Source: Intrasporangium chromatireducens Q5-1
GTDB lineage: Bacteria > Actinomycetota > Actinomycetes > Actinomycetales > Dermatophilaceae
Assembly: GCF_000576575.1 (NCBI RefSeq)
Contig: NZ_AWQS01000003.1
Span: forward strand, 1-64,000
DNA length: 64,000 nt
Direction of reading: 5' to 3'
In this document: positions 17,515 through 24,108 of the stretch, piece by piece
Layout: each line of letters starts with the position of its first letter
How positions within the stretch are numbered: the first letter of the stretch is position 1
Made by a program: the position numbers and the translations under genes
The notes under the pieces: generated by a model
What the model was told of the DNA's origin: nothing
Database searches by the model: none
The model's input: only the letters and a program-made list of their open reading frames with translations

Positions 17515-17985
17515 ATGAGTGGCAAGACCCCATACCTGCGTCACGGCCTCGTCGCCGGTGCGGTCGGCACCACGGCACTGAACGCAGCGACGTATCTCGA
17601 CATGGCCGCGCGCGGCCGCCCGAGCAGCAGCACTCCCGAGCAGACGGTGCAACGACTGACACAGCTGCTGGGGTTCACCGTGCCCGGAGACGACGACGGA
17701 CGCCACGCCCGCGAGTCGGGGCTGGGATCCCTGCTCGGGATTGCCGCTGGGACCGGCGCCGGGCTCGCACTCGGCGCCCTGCGCCGCTCCGGCTGGCCCA
17801 GAGGACGAGCGGCGACGCTGACCGTGGCCTTCGCGCTTGCCATGGCGGCGGGGAACGGTCCGATGACCGCGCTCGGCGTGACCGATCCCCGGACGTGGTC
17901 GGCGTCGTCATGGCTCTCCGACGTCGTGCCCCACGCCGCCTACGCCGTGGCCGCCGCCGCCACCCTCCACGCCTTCGACCGCTAG
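17515..17985 (+). CDS. Conserved actinobacterial membrane protein of unknown function
   Basis: A 156-residue protein starting at ATG 17515 with GGTAGGGGA upstream. It begins MSGKTPYLRHGLVAGAVGTT, with hydrophobic segments at about residues 8-24, 70-90, 100-118 and 135-150, and ends HAAYAVAAAATLHAFDR. The composition is strongly GC-rich at third positions, confirming a real gene. No catalytic motif is visible. It is the first chromosomal gene after the tRNA-Pro site and stands alone. The pattern is that of small four-helix actinobacterial proteins of unknown role. Confidence 0.75.
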   Translation: MSGKTPYLRHGLVAGAVGTTALNAATYLDMAARGRPSSSTPEQTVQRLTQLLGFTVPGDDDGRHARESGLGSLLGIAAGTGAGLALGALRRSGWPRGRAATLTVAFALAMAAGNGPMTALGVTDPRTWSASSWLSDVVPHAAYAVAAAATLHAFDR

Positions 17986-18095
17986 GACAAGCGCCCGAGC
18001 AGAGCCGCAGTCGCGCCTGGAGGGATCCCGCCAGTGGCGGCGGGGGGAGGGGAACGGCTGGCATGCCGCTGTGCGGTCCGGCAGCACGGCACGGT

Positions 18096-18101
18096 TAGGC
18101 T
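18096..18101 (+). promoter_or_regulatory. -10 element TAGGCT of a probable leaderless transcript
   Basis: TAGGCT ends 6 bases before the GTG at 18108, the spacing seen in actinobacterial leaderless genes where transcription starts at the start codon. No good -35 hexamer and no ribosome-binding site are visible, which fits. Confidence 0.5.
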
Positions 18102-18107
18102 CTGGCT

Positions 18108-18731
18108 GTGACTGAGGAGCTGGGAGAGTCCGCGCGCACGGGCCCTGTGTCCGAGCGCCTGCTCACGCTTCCCAACGTGCTGTCCATCCTGCGGCTGGCC
18201 GGCGTCCCCGTCTTCCTCTGGGCGATCGTGAGCCGGCACGACGGGCTCGCCCTCATCGTGCTCGCCCTCTCCGGGATCACGGACTACGCGGACGGCAAGA
18301 TCGCCCGCACGTTCCACATGGAGTCGCGGCTCGGGCAGTTCCTCGACCCCATCGCCGACCGGCTCTACATCCTGTCGACCCTCATCGGCCTGGCCTGGCG
18401 CGAGATCATCCCGCTCTGGTTCGTCGTCGCGCTCCTCGCGCGCGAGGCGGTCATGCTCGTCATGCTGCTCTACCTGCGCAAGCGAGGGCAGATCGGCCTG
18501 CCGGTCCACTTCGTCGGCAAGGCCGCGACCTTCAACCTGCTGTACGCGTTCCCGCTGCTGCTCCTCGCGCACCGGGGTGACGTCCTCGGTGAGCTGGCTC
18601 GCCCCATCGGCTGGGGACTCGCCTGGTGGGGGCTCGTCCTCTACTGGTTCGCCGCCATCCTCTACGCGATCCAGGCCCAGTTCGTCCTGTCCCGGACACC
18701 GCACCGGGCCGGGGCCCCGAGGGCGCGATGA
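18108..18731 (+). CDS. CDP-alcohol phosphatidyltransferase (PgsA2-like)
   Basis: A 207-residue integral membrane enzyme. The class signature D-x2-DG-x2-AR-x8-G-x3-D-x3-D is complete: DYADGKIARTFHMESRLG followed by QFLDPIADRLY (about residues 56-85). Several hydrophobic helices surround it. Such enzymes swap CMP of CDP-diacylglycerol for an alcohol; glycerol-3-phosphate (phosphatidylglycerol-phosphate synthase) or phosphatidylglycerol (cardiolipin synthase) are the likely acceptors. Synteny with Rv1822 of M. tuberculosis (pgsA2) supports this group. Its stop overlaps the next ATG as ATGA, so it heads an operon with the DUF881/DUF1290 genes. Confidence 0.85.
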   Translation: MTEELGESARTGPVSERLLTLPNVLSILRLAGVPVFLWAIVSRHDGLALIVLALSGITDYADGKIARTFHMESRLGQFLDPIADRLYILSTLIGLAWREIIPLWFVVALLAREAVMLVMLLYLRKRGQIGLPVHFVGKAATFNLLYAFPLLLLAHRGDVLGELARPIGWGLAWWGLVLYWFAAILYAIQAQFVLSRTPHRAGAPRAR

Positions 18732-19630
18732 CCGCAACTCCGCCCAGGGCTCCGGATGCCTCGATGACGCTGATCACCTCGATGATCAAGCGTCCGCTCG
18801 ACCCCGGCTACGAGGAGGCGGCCCGTCGCCGGCGGCTCGCCGGCCTGCCTGCCGCGACCTCCACGCGCACCATCCTCGTCATCATCCTCGCCGTGGTGAT
18901 CGGCTTCATGTTCGCCGTCAGCGCGACGGCGCTGCGTCCCAAGCCGACCGCGGCGACGCAGGCTCGGGCCGAGCTGATCCAGCGCATCGAGAGCCTGCAG
19001 ACGCACAGCGCCAAGAACGAGGCGACGATCCAGTCCCTCACCAAGCAGGTCCGCGGCTACGAGGAGATCGCCGTCGCCCAGTCCGGCGCTCCCGACCTCA
19101 CCGCCCGGATCAAGGAGTACGGCATCGACGCGGGAGTCACCGCCCTGAAGGGCCCCGGACTGACCCTCACGCTCGACGACGCGGCCAGCACGGGCACCGA
19201 CAACCAGCCGGGGGACCGCCCCAGCAGCGGCTTCGACTCCGGCCGGGTCGCGTCCACCGACCTGCAGATCATCGTCAACGGGCTGTGGGCCGCTGGCGCC
19301 GAGGCGATCTCCATCAACGGACACCGCCTGACGTCCACTGCCGCCATCCGCTTCGCCGGGCAGGCCATCATCGTCGACTTCCGGCCGCTGGCCCGGCCCT
19401 ACGTCGTCACGGTCCTCGGCGACCCCGACCAGATGCAGCGCGTCTTCGGGCCTTCGTTCGCGGGGGTCTATCTCGACCAGCTGACAAAGCAGTTCGGCAT
19501 CCGGGCATCGTTCGCGGGGTCGACGTCGCTGTCCGTGCCGGGCGACTCGGCGATGCAGCTGCAGTTCGCAAAGCCCATCCCCTCCGACGTACCATCTGGC
19601 GGACCGACCGGCACGAGCGCGCGACCGTGA
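18728..19630 (+). CDS. DUF881 family membrane-anchored protein, first copy
   Basis: A 300-residue protein whose ATG overlaps the preceding stop (ATGA). Layout: about 45 cytoplasmic residues, one helix (RTILVIILAVVIGFMFAVSA), a coiled-coil-like segment (about 75-120: LIQRIESLQTHSAKNEATIQ), then the DUF881 domain with LKGPGLTLTLDDA, VNGLWAAGAEAISINGHRL and the VLGDPDQM segment. The layout suits an extracytoplasmic domain. The second DUF881 copy lies two genes downstream with the small basic protein between, the same as Rv1823-Rv1825 in M. tuberculosis. Function is not established; a cell-envelope or division-linked role is suggested by context only. Confidence 0.85.
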   Translation: MTATPPRAPDASMTLITSMIKRPLDPGYEEAARRRRLAGLPAATSTRTILVIILAVVIGFMFAVSATALRPKPTAATQARAELIQRIESLQTHSAKNEATIQSLTKQVRGYEEIAVAQSGAPDLTARIKEYGIDAGVTALKGPGLTLTLDDAASTGTDNQPGDRPSSGFDSGRVASTDLQIIVNGLWAAGAEAISINGHRLTSTAAIRFAGQAIIVDFRPLARPYVVTVLGDPDQMQRVFGPSFAGVYLDQLTKQFGIRASFAGSTSLSVPGDSAMQLQFAKPIPSDVPSGGPTGTSARP

Positions 19631-19667
19631 GCGGGCTCGTTCAGCACCACGAGGAAGGGGCGATGCG

Positions 19668-20000
19668 GTGATCCCAGCCATCGGCTTGCTCATCGGCCTG
19701 CTCGTCGGGCTCTTCCTCGACCCATCGGTCCCGCTGTGGTTGCAGCCCTACCTGCCGATCGCCATCATCGCCGCCCTGGACGCCGTCTTCGGGGCGGTCC
19801 GCGCCGTGCTCGACGGGATCTTCAACGACAAGGTCTTCGTCGTCTCGTTCCTGTCCAACGTCATCGTCGCGGCTTTCATCGTCTTCCTCGGCGACCAGCT
19901 CGGTGTCGGGGCGCAGCTGTCCACGGGTGTCGTCGTCGTGCTCGGTGTGCGGATCTTCTCCAACGTCGCCTCCATCCGCCGTCACCTCTTCCGGGCCTGA
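19668..20000 (+). CDS. sbp: DUF1290 small basic protein (Sbp)
   Basis: A 110-residue membrane protein with GTG start at 19668 and a GAGGAAGGGG ribosome-binding site. It has three hydrophobic stretches and the family core YLPIAIIAALDAVFGAVRA with FNDKVFVVSFLSNVIVAAF, ending in VRIFSNVASIRRHLF. Sbp proteins are found next to DUF881 genes or ftsZ in Gram-positive bacteria; function is unknown. The gene starts 37 bases after the first DUF881 gene and ends one base before the second. Confidence 0.88.
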   Translation: MIPAIGLLIGLLVGLFLDPSVPLWLQPYLPIAIIAALDAVFGAVRAVLDGIFNDKVFVVSFLSNVIVAAFIVFLGDQLGVGAQLSTGVVVVLGVRIFSNVASIRRHLFRA

Positions 20001-20001
20001 G

Positions 20002-20907
20002 ATGACCAAGCGGAAACGACCGAGCCAGGGCAACCGCAAGCCGCAACGGCCGGACCAGGCCGCTGCAAAGCGGCAGGAGGAACGGGCCCCGGCGGAGCAG
20101 CCGATACCGCAGCACATGGAGCCGCAGCCGGCACCGCTGGAGCAGGTCGACCCGGGGCAGGACGCCGAGCGACCCCCCATGGCGTCGGTCGACGGTCGGT
20201 CCGCCTGGCGGCGGCTCCTGCGCATGGGCCGACCCCGACCGACCAAGGCCAACCTGCTCTCCGCACTCCTCGCCGTCCTTCTCGGTACCGCGATCGCGAC
20301 CCAGGTGCAGCTGACGAACTCCCGGGGGCTCGAGGACCTGAGCCAGAGCGACCTGGTGCGCGTGCTCGACGACGTGTCGGTCCGGTCGTCCCGGCTCGAC
20401 CAGCAGGTGCGCGAGCTGGAGGCCACCCGCGACCGGTTGAAGAACGGCACCGGCGACACCGCCGAGGCGATGCAGCAGGCCGAGAACCGGGTCGACACCC
20501 TCGGGATCCTGGCCGGCGCGGTCCCCGCCCACGGCCCCGGTATCCACGTCACGATCAGCGACCCGGACCGCCAGGTCACCGGCCCGGTCGTGCTCGACCT
20601 CATCCAGGAGCTGAGGGATGCCGGCGCGGAGGCGATCGACGTCGGTGGTGTGAGGGTCGTCGCCTCGACGTACATCGGCAACCAGAACAGCGCGATCCAG
20701 GTCGACGGGCACAGCGTCGCGCGACCGATCGAGGTCAAGGCTATCGGCGACTCCAAGACCCTGGCCTCGGCCATGACCATCCCGGGGGGAGTGGTCGAGT
20801 CGGTGCGCCAGAAGGGTGGTACCGCCGTCGTGACCGAGGTCGACGATGTCAGGATCACCTCGGTCCACGAGGCCACGCCGATGACGCACGCCACACCGGC
20901 CGAGTGA
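20002..20907 (+). CDS. DUF881 family membrane-anchored protein, second copy
   Basis: A 301-residue protein from ATG 20002, one base after the sbp stop. The N-terminal 75 residues are Gln/Pro/Lys-rich and probably disordered. One helix follows (LLSALLAVLLGTAIATQVQL), then a coiled-coil-like stretch (LDQQVRELEATRDRLKNGTG) and the DUF881 domain (GPGIHVTISDP, LIQELRDAGAEAIDVGGVRV, AIGDSKTLASAM). It is equivalent to Rv1825. It differs from the first copy mainly in the long disordered N-terminus. The two copies flanking Sbp suggest a membrane complex of the three proteins, which is inference. Confidence 0.85.
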   Translation: MTKRKRPSQGNRKPQRPDQAAAKRQEERAPAEQPIPQHMEPQPAPLEQVDPGQDAERPPMASVDGRSAWRRLLRMGRPRPTKANLLSALLAVLLGTAIATQVQLTNSRGLEDLSQSDLVRVLDDVSVRSSRLDQQVRELEATRDRLKNGTGDTAEAMQQAENRVDTLGILAGAVPAHGPGIHVTISDPDRQVTGPVVLDLIQELRDAGAEAIDVGGVRVVASTYIGNQNSAIQVDGHSVARPIEVKAIGDSKTLASAMTIPGGVVESVRQKGGTAVVTEVDDVRITSVHEATPMTHATPAE

Positions 20908-21009
20908 CCCGCCGGTCGCTTCCTCCTGCGCGAGGGGCGGCCTCCATGACATCCTCTCCTCGTGCCGACTCCGCCCCCGGCGTCGGAAACCCATGACGAC
21001 AGGAGCGAC

Positions 21010-21399
21010 ATGAGCGAGCTCAGCTACCCCGACGACCTGCGCTACACCAGTGACCACGAGTGGGTCCGTGGCGACGGCGACACCGTTCGCGTGGGCATCA
21101 CGGCCTTCGCGCAGGACGCGCTGGGAGACGTCGTCTACGTCTCGCTCCCGGCCGTGGGGGACGCCCTCGCCGTCGGCGACGCGTGCGGCGAGGTCGAGTC
21201 GACCAAGTCGGTGAGCGACATCTTCGCCCCCGTGGCCGGCGAGGTGACCGCCGTCAACGATGCCCTGGACGCAACGCCGGAGCTGGTCAACAGCGACCCC
21301 TACGGTGACGGCTGGATGTTCGAGGTGCGGCCCGACGACGCGGCGGTGCTGGACGACCTCATGGACGCCGCCGCCTACCAGGCATCGCTCAGCTCCTGA
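21010..21399 (+). CDS. gcvH: Glycine cleavage system H protein
   Basis: A 129-residue lipoyl carrier of the glycine cleavage system. The lipoylated lysine is in [20 protein letters not shown] near residue 65, and the N-terminal [11 protein letters not shown] is typical. It shuttles the aminomethyl group from the P protein (gcvP, 24109-27003) to the T protein, not present here, and is reoxidised by the L protein. ATG 21010 is chosen over the longer frame because AGGAG lies 5 bases upstream and homologues begin here. Its position before garA matches M. tuberculosis, although gcvT is elsewhere. Confidence 0.95.
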   Translation: MSELSYPDDLRYTSDHEWVRGDGDTVRVGITAFAQDALGDVVYVSLPAVGDALAVGDACGEVESTKSVSDIFAPVAGEVTAVNDALDATPELVNSDPYGDGWMFEVRPDDAAVLDDLMDAAAYQASLSS

Positions 21400-21482
21400 C
21401 AAGGGAGGGGATCCGGGGGACCGTACGTGAACTATCGTGTGAGCCAGGCAAGCCCGGCGGCACGGACGAGGAGGACCGCAAC

Positions 21483-21941
21483 GTGAGTGACGAGCACGGC
21501 GACACCACGCCCTCGGGCGATCAGGACGACGTCACCATGGAGCCGCGCACCATGCGGTTCCCGGGTGTCCCGGGTGCCGAGGTCGAGCACGGCGAGGTGC
21601 GGGCGGGGCTGAGCTCGGAGGACCGCGCCACCATCGACGCGCTTCGGCCGGGGACCGCCCTGCTGATCGTGCAGCGCGGCCCGAACGCCGGTGCCCGCTT
21701 CCTGCTCGACGACGACCAGGTCACCACCGGTCGGCACCCCGACTCGGACATCTTTCTCGACGACGTGACCGTCTCGCGCAAGCATGCCGCGTTCGTGCGG
21801 CAGGGCGACGGCTACCTCGTCCGTGACGCGGGGTCGCTCAACGGGACCTACGTCAACCGGGAGCGGATCGACGAGGCGGTGCTCGCGACCGGTGACGAGG
21901 TGCAGATCGGCAAGTTCCGCCTCGTCTACTACGCCGACTGA
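21483..21941 (+). CDS. garA: FHA-domain protein GarA/OdhI-like
   Basis: A 152-residue protein with a disordered acidic N-terminus (about 60 residues) and a C-terminal FHA domain. The phosphothreonine-binding motifs are GRHPDSDIFLDDVTVSRKHA and SLNGTYVNRERID. GarA (Rv1827)/OdhI controls 2-oxoglutarate dehydrogenase and glutamate metabolism after phosphorylation at an N-terminal ETTS-type motif. That motif is not visible here; the nearest candidates are TTPSGD and VTMEPRTM, so regulation may differ. GTG 21483 is preceded by GAGGAGG. Order gcvH-garA-merR is conserved across actinobacteria. Confidence 0.85.
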   Translation: MSDEHGDTTPSGDQDDVTMEPRTMRFPGVPGAEVEHGEVRAGLSSEDRATIDALRPGTALLIVQRGPNAGARFLLDDDQVTTGRHPDSDIFLDDVTVSRKHAAFVRQGDGYLVRDAGSLNGTYVNRERIDEAVLATGDEVQIGKFRLVYYAD

Positions 21942-21950
21942 CGCGCCCGG

Positions 21951-22628
21951 ATGGCGGCACGCCTGACCATCGGCCGGCTGCTCGCGCGGCTGACCGACGA
22001 GTTCCCCGACCTCACTCCCTCCAAGGTCCGCTTCCTCGAGGCCGAGGGCCTGCTCACGCCGGAGCGGACGCCGGCCGGCTACCGCACCTACTCGGAGCAG
22101 GACGTCGAGCGGCTGCACTACATCCTCTCCGCGCAGCGCGACCGCTACTGGCCGCTGCGCGTCATCAAGGAGGCGCTGGACGCCCTCGACCGGGGCCTCG
22201 CCGAGCCGGAGCCAGGCGCGCTGCCACAGGCGCCCGTGCCCGTCGCGGACCCCGACGTGCCGGACGCCGCGACACTGCGCACCCGTCGTCCCCTCACGCT
22301 CACCGGTCCGGAGCTGCGGTCCGCCTCGGGCCTGGACCGCGACACCTTCCACGCCCTGGAGAGCTTCGGCCTGCTCGCTCCCGACGCCGACGGTCACTTC
22401 GGCGCGCACGACCTCGACATCGCCGTGGCGGCTGCCCGACTGGCCGAGCACGGACTCGAGGCGCGGCACCTGCGCACGTTCCGCAACGCGGCCGACCGGG
22501 AGATCGGTCTGGTCGAGCAGGTCCTGGCCACCACGCGGGGTGACGCGCGCGAGGAGCGCTCGGCACAGATGCTCGCCTCGTGCATCGCCCTGCATGTCGC
22601 TCTCGTCAAGGCGGGTATCGACCGCTGA
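21951..22628 (+). CDS. ftsR: MerR-family regulator, FtsR/Rv1828-like
   Basis: A 225-residue regulator with an N-terminal MerR winged helix: LTIGRLLARLTDEFPDLTPS, then FLEAEGLLTPERTPAGYRTY, then DVERLHYI. The C-terminal part repeats a second helix-turn-helix-like region (LTGPELRSASGLDRDTFHAL) and has no metal-binding cysteine cluster. The position after garA is that of Rv1828 in M. tuberculosis and of FtsR in Corynebacterium glutamicum, which regulates ftsZ. The start at ATG 21951 lies 9 bases after the garA stop. The symbol is by synteny and pattern only. Confidence 0.82.
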   Translation: MAARLTIGRLLARLTDEFPDLTPSKVRFLEAEGLLTPERTPAGYRTYSEQDVERLHYILSAQRDRYWPLRVIKEALDALDRGLAEPEPGALPQAPVPVADPDVPDAATLRTRRPLTLTGPELRSASGLDRDTFHALESFGLLAPDADGHFGAHDLDIAVAAARLAEHGLEARHLRTFRNAADREIGLVEQVLATTRGDAREERSAQMLASCIALHVALVKAGIDR

Positions 22629-22649
22629 CGCCGCTGCTCCGGCGGGAGG

Positions 22650-22655
22650 TACGGT
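22650..22655 (+). promoter_or_regulatory. -10 element TACGGT of a probable leaderless transcript
   Basis: TACGGT lies 6 bases before the GTG at 22662, within the 33-base gap after the MerR gene. The GGCGGGAGG just upstream is too far from the GTG to be an ideal ribosome-binding site, so initiation on a leaderless message is likely. Confidence 0.45.
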
Positions 22656-22661
22656 GGATGC

Positions 22662-23156
22662 GTGAGAGAGGTCGATGTGCTCGGGGTCCGCGTCGAGATG
22701 CCGACGAACCACCCGATCGTGCTGCTGCGCGAGCGGGATGGCGGGCGCTACCTGCCGATCTGGATCGGGGCCCCGGAGGCCGCGGCGATCACCTACGCCC
22801 AGCAGGGTGTCGTGCCGCCCCGGCCGATGACGCACGACCTGATGCGGGACATGCTGGCGGTGCTCGGCCACACCCTCACGGAGGTGCGCATCGTCGCGCT
22901 CAAGGACTCGGTCTTCCATGCGGCGCTCATCATCGACGGCACCACCGAGGTCGGGGCTCGCGCCTCGGACGCGATCGCCCTGGCGCTGCGCACCGACGCG
23001 AAGGTCTACGTCGACCCGTCCGTCCTCGACGAGGCGGCCATCGTCGTGTCGTCCGAGGAGGACGATGAGGTCGAACGCTTCAAGGAGTTCCTCGACCACG
23101 TCTCGGCTGAGGACTTCGACAAGCCGGAAGATCCCGACGCAACCTCGGAGACCTGA
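22662..23156 (+). CDS. Bifunctional nuclease family protein (BFN/DUF151)
   Basis: A 164-residue protein matching the DUF151 family: VDVLGVRVEMPTNHPIVLLR, YLPIWIGAPEAAAI, MTHDLMRDMLAVLG, VFHAALIID and RASDAIALALR. Plant and bacterial members show DNase and RNase activity, hence the name. The bacterial role is unclear. The C-terminus is acidic (EEDDEVERFKEF). It is equivalent to Rv1829 and sits between two MerR genes exactly as there. Confidence 0.88.
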   Translation: MREVDVLGVRVEMPTNHPIVLLRERDGGRYLPIWIGAPEAAAITYAQQGVVPPRPMTHDLMRDMLAVLGHTLTEVRIVALKDSVFHAALIIDGTTEVGARASDAIALALRTDAKVYVDPSVLDEAAIVVSSEEDDEVERFKEFLDHVSAEDFDKPEDPDATSET

Positions 23157-23167
23157 GCCTCTACGTC

Positions 23168-23179
23168 AACCTGAAGGTT
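23168..23179. promoter_or_regulatory. Palindrome AACCTGAAGGTT, possible operator
   Basis: AACCT and AGGTT form a perfect inverted repeat with a 2-base centre, about 35 bases upstream of the probable -35 of the next MerR gene. MerR-type proteins bind short dyads, and two MerR genes flank this gap, so autoregulation is possible. Confidence 0.35.
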
Positions 23180-23210
23180 CCGACACGCCGGTTCCAAGCG
23201 GTCCGGATGT

Positions 23211-23239
23211 TTGACGGGCCGGGGCCGCGGAACTACCGT
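23211..23239 (+). promoter_or_regulatory. Promoter of the second MerR gene
   Basis: TTGACG at 23211-23216 and TACCGT at 23234-23239 are separated by 17 bases, close to the primary sigma-factor consensus. About 85 bases of leader follow before the ATG at 23327. Confidence 0.55.
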
Positions 23240-23326
23240 CGAGATGAACCACGATGCTGTAGTTATCCACGTGTCACCCGCCGGTCCGACTCGGTTTAGT
23301 CGGACCGCACCAGTCAGGAGGTCGGC

Positions 23327-23902
23327 ATGGCCGCCACGCAGGACTCACACCGGCACGCCGCGCCGCCCGCTGCGCAGGGCCTCCTGTTCGACGACGACCT
23401 GCCGGACCTCGACGAGGACACCGGCTACCGCGGCACCACCGCCTGCAAGGCGGCCGGCATCACCTACCGCCAGCTCGACTACTGGGCCCGCACCGGGCTC
23501 GTCGAGCCGTCCGTGCGGAGCGCGACCGGCTCGGGCACCCAGCGCCTCTATGGCTTCCGCGACATCCTCGTCCTCAAGGTGGTCAAGCGGCTGCTCGACA
23601 CGGGTGTGTCCCTCCAGCAGATCCGGGTGGCCATCACGCACCTGCGCGACCGCGGGGTCGACGACCTGGCCCAGATCACGCTGATGAGTGATGGTGCCTC
23701 CGTCTACGAGTGCACGTCCGCCGACGAGGTGATCGACCTCGTCCAGGGCGGCCAGGGCGTGTTCGGCATCGCCGTCGGTCGCGTCTGGCGCGAGGTCGAG
23801 GGCGAGCTCGCCGAGCTGCCGAGCGAACGGGCCGACGATGGTGCCCCGGCCGCGCACCCCGACGACGAGCTGTCGGCTCGGCGGGCCCGCCGCATGGCGT
23901 GA
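23327..23902 (+). CDS. MerR-family regulator, Rv1830-like
   Basis: A 191-residue regulator starting at ATG 23327 with CAGGAGGTCGGC upstream. The N-terminus has an acidic segment (LLFDDDLPDLDEDTGYRGTT). The MerR winged helix is KAAGITYRQLDYWARTGLVE followed by RLYGFRDILVLKVVKRLLDT, with the dimerisation helix after SLQQIRVAITHLRDRGVDD. No effector-binding cysteines are seen. It is equivalent to Rv1830, a widely conserved actinobacterial regulator linked to cell-division control. It directly precedes the glycine riboswitch and gcvP. Confidence 0.85.
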   Translation: MAATQDSHRHAAPPAAQGLLFDDDLPDLDEDTGYRGTTACKAAGITYRQLDYWARTGLVEPSVRSATGSGTQRLYGFRDILVLKVVKRLLDTGVSLQQIRVAITHLRDRGVDDLAQITLMSDGASVYECTSADEVIDLVQGGQGVFGIAVGRVWREVEGELAELPSERADDGAPAAHPDDELSARRARRMA

Positions 23903-23922
23903 TCGGGCAGCGCCCACACTGG

Positions 23923-23928
23923 TAGATT
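23923..23928 (+). promoter_or_regulatory. Probable -10 (TAGATT) of the riboswitch-gcvP transcript
   Basis: TAGATT preceded by TGG lies 18 bases before the 5' strand of riboswitch helix P1, the right distance for a transcript starting just ahead of the aptamer. A -35 hexamer is not convincing. Confidence 0.4.
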
Positions 23929-23945
23929 CGATCCTGCTGATCGAC

Positions 23946-24036
23946 CCTGCGCGGGAGAGTCCTCGAGGTCCTGTCACCTGCGAGGCGCCGAAGGGGCAAC
24001 ATCCCCGGAACCTCTCAGGCGCCCGGACTGCGCAGG
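23946..24036 (+). ncRNA. Glycine riboswitch (single recognisable aptamer) ahead of gcvP
   Basis: The conserved aptamer core is present in order. GGAGAG is at 23954-23959, GCCGAAGGGGCAA at 23987-23999 and CTCTCAGGC at 24012-24020, followed by GGACTG. Helix P1 is formed by CCTGCGC at 23946-23952 and GCGCAGG at 24030-24036. A second aptamer, common in tandem glycine riboswitches, is not evident in the 70 bases before the gcvP ATG; that stretch may hold the expression platform. Glycine binding is expected to raise gcvP expression so that excess glycine is degraded. Confidence 0.93.
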
Positions 24037-24108
24037 CGAGGCACATCTGGAGACCCGCGGGTCGACAGACGGGGAGCGTGGACCGCTCGACCCCGTCAGG
24101 AGCAGACA

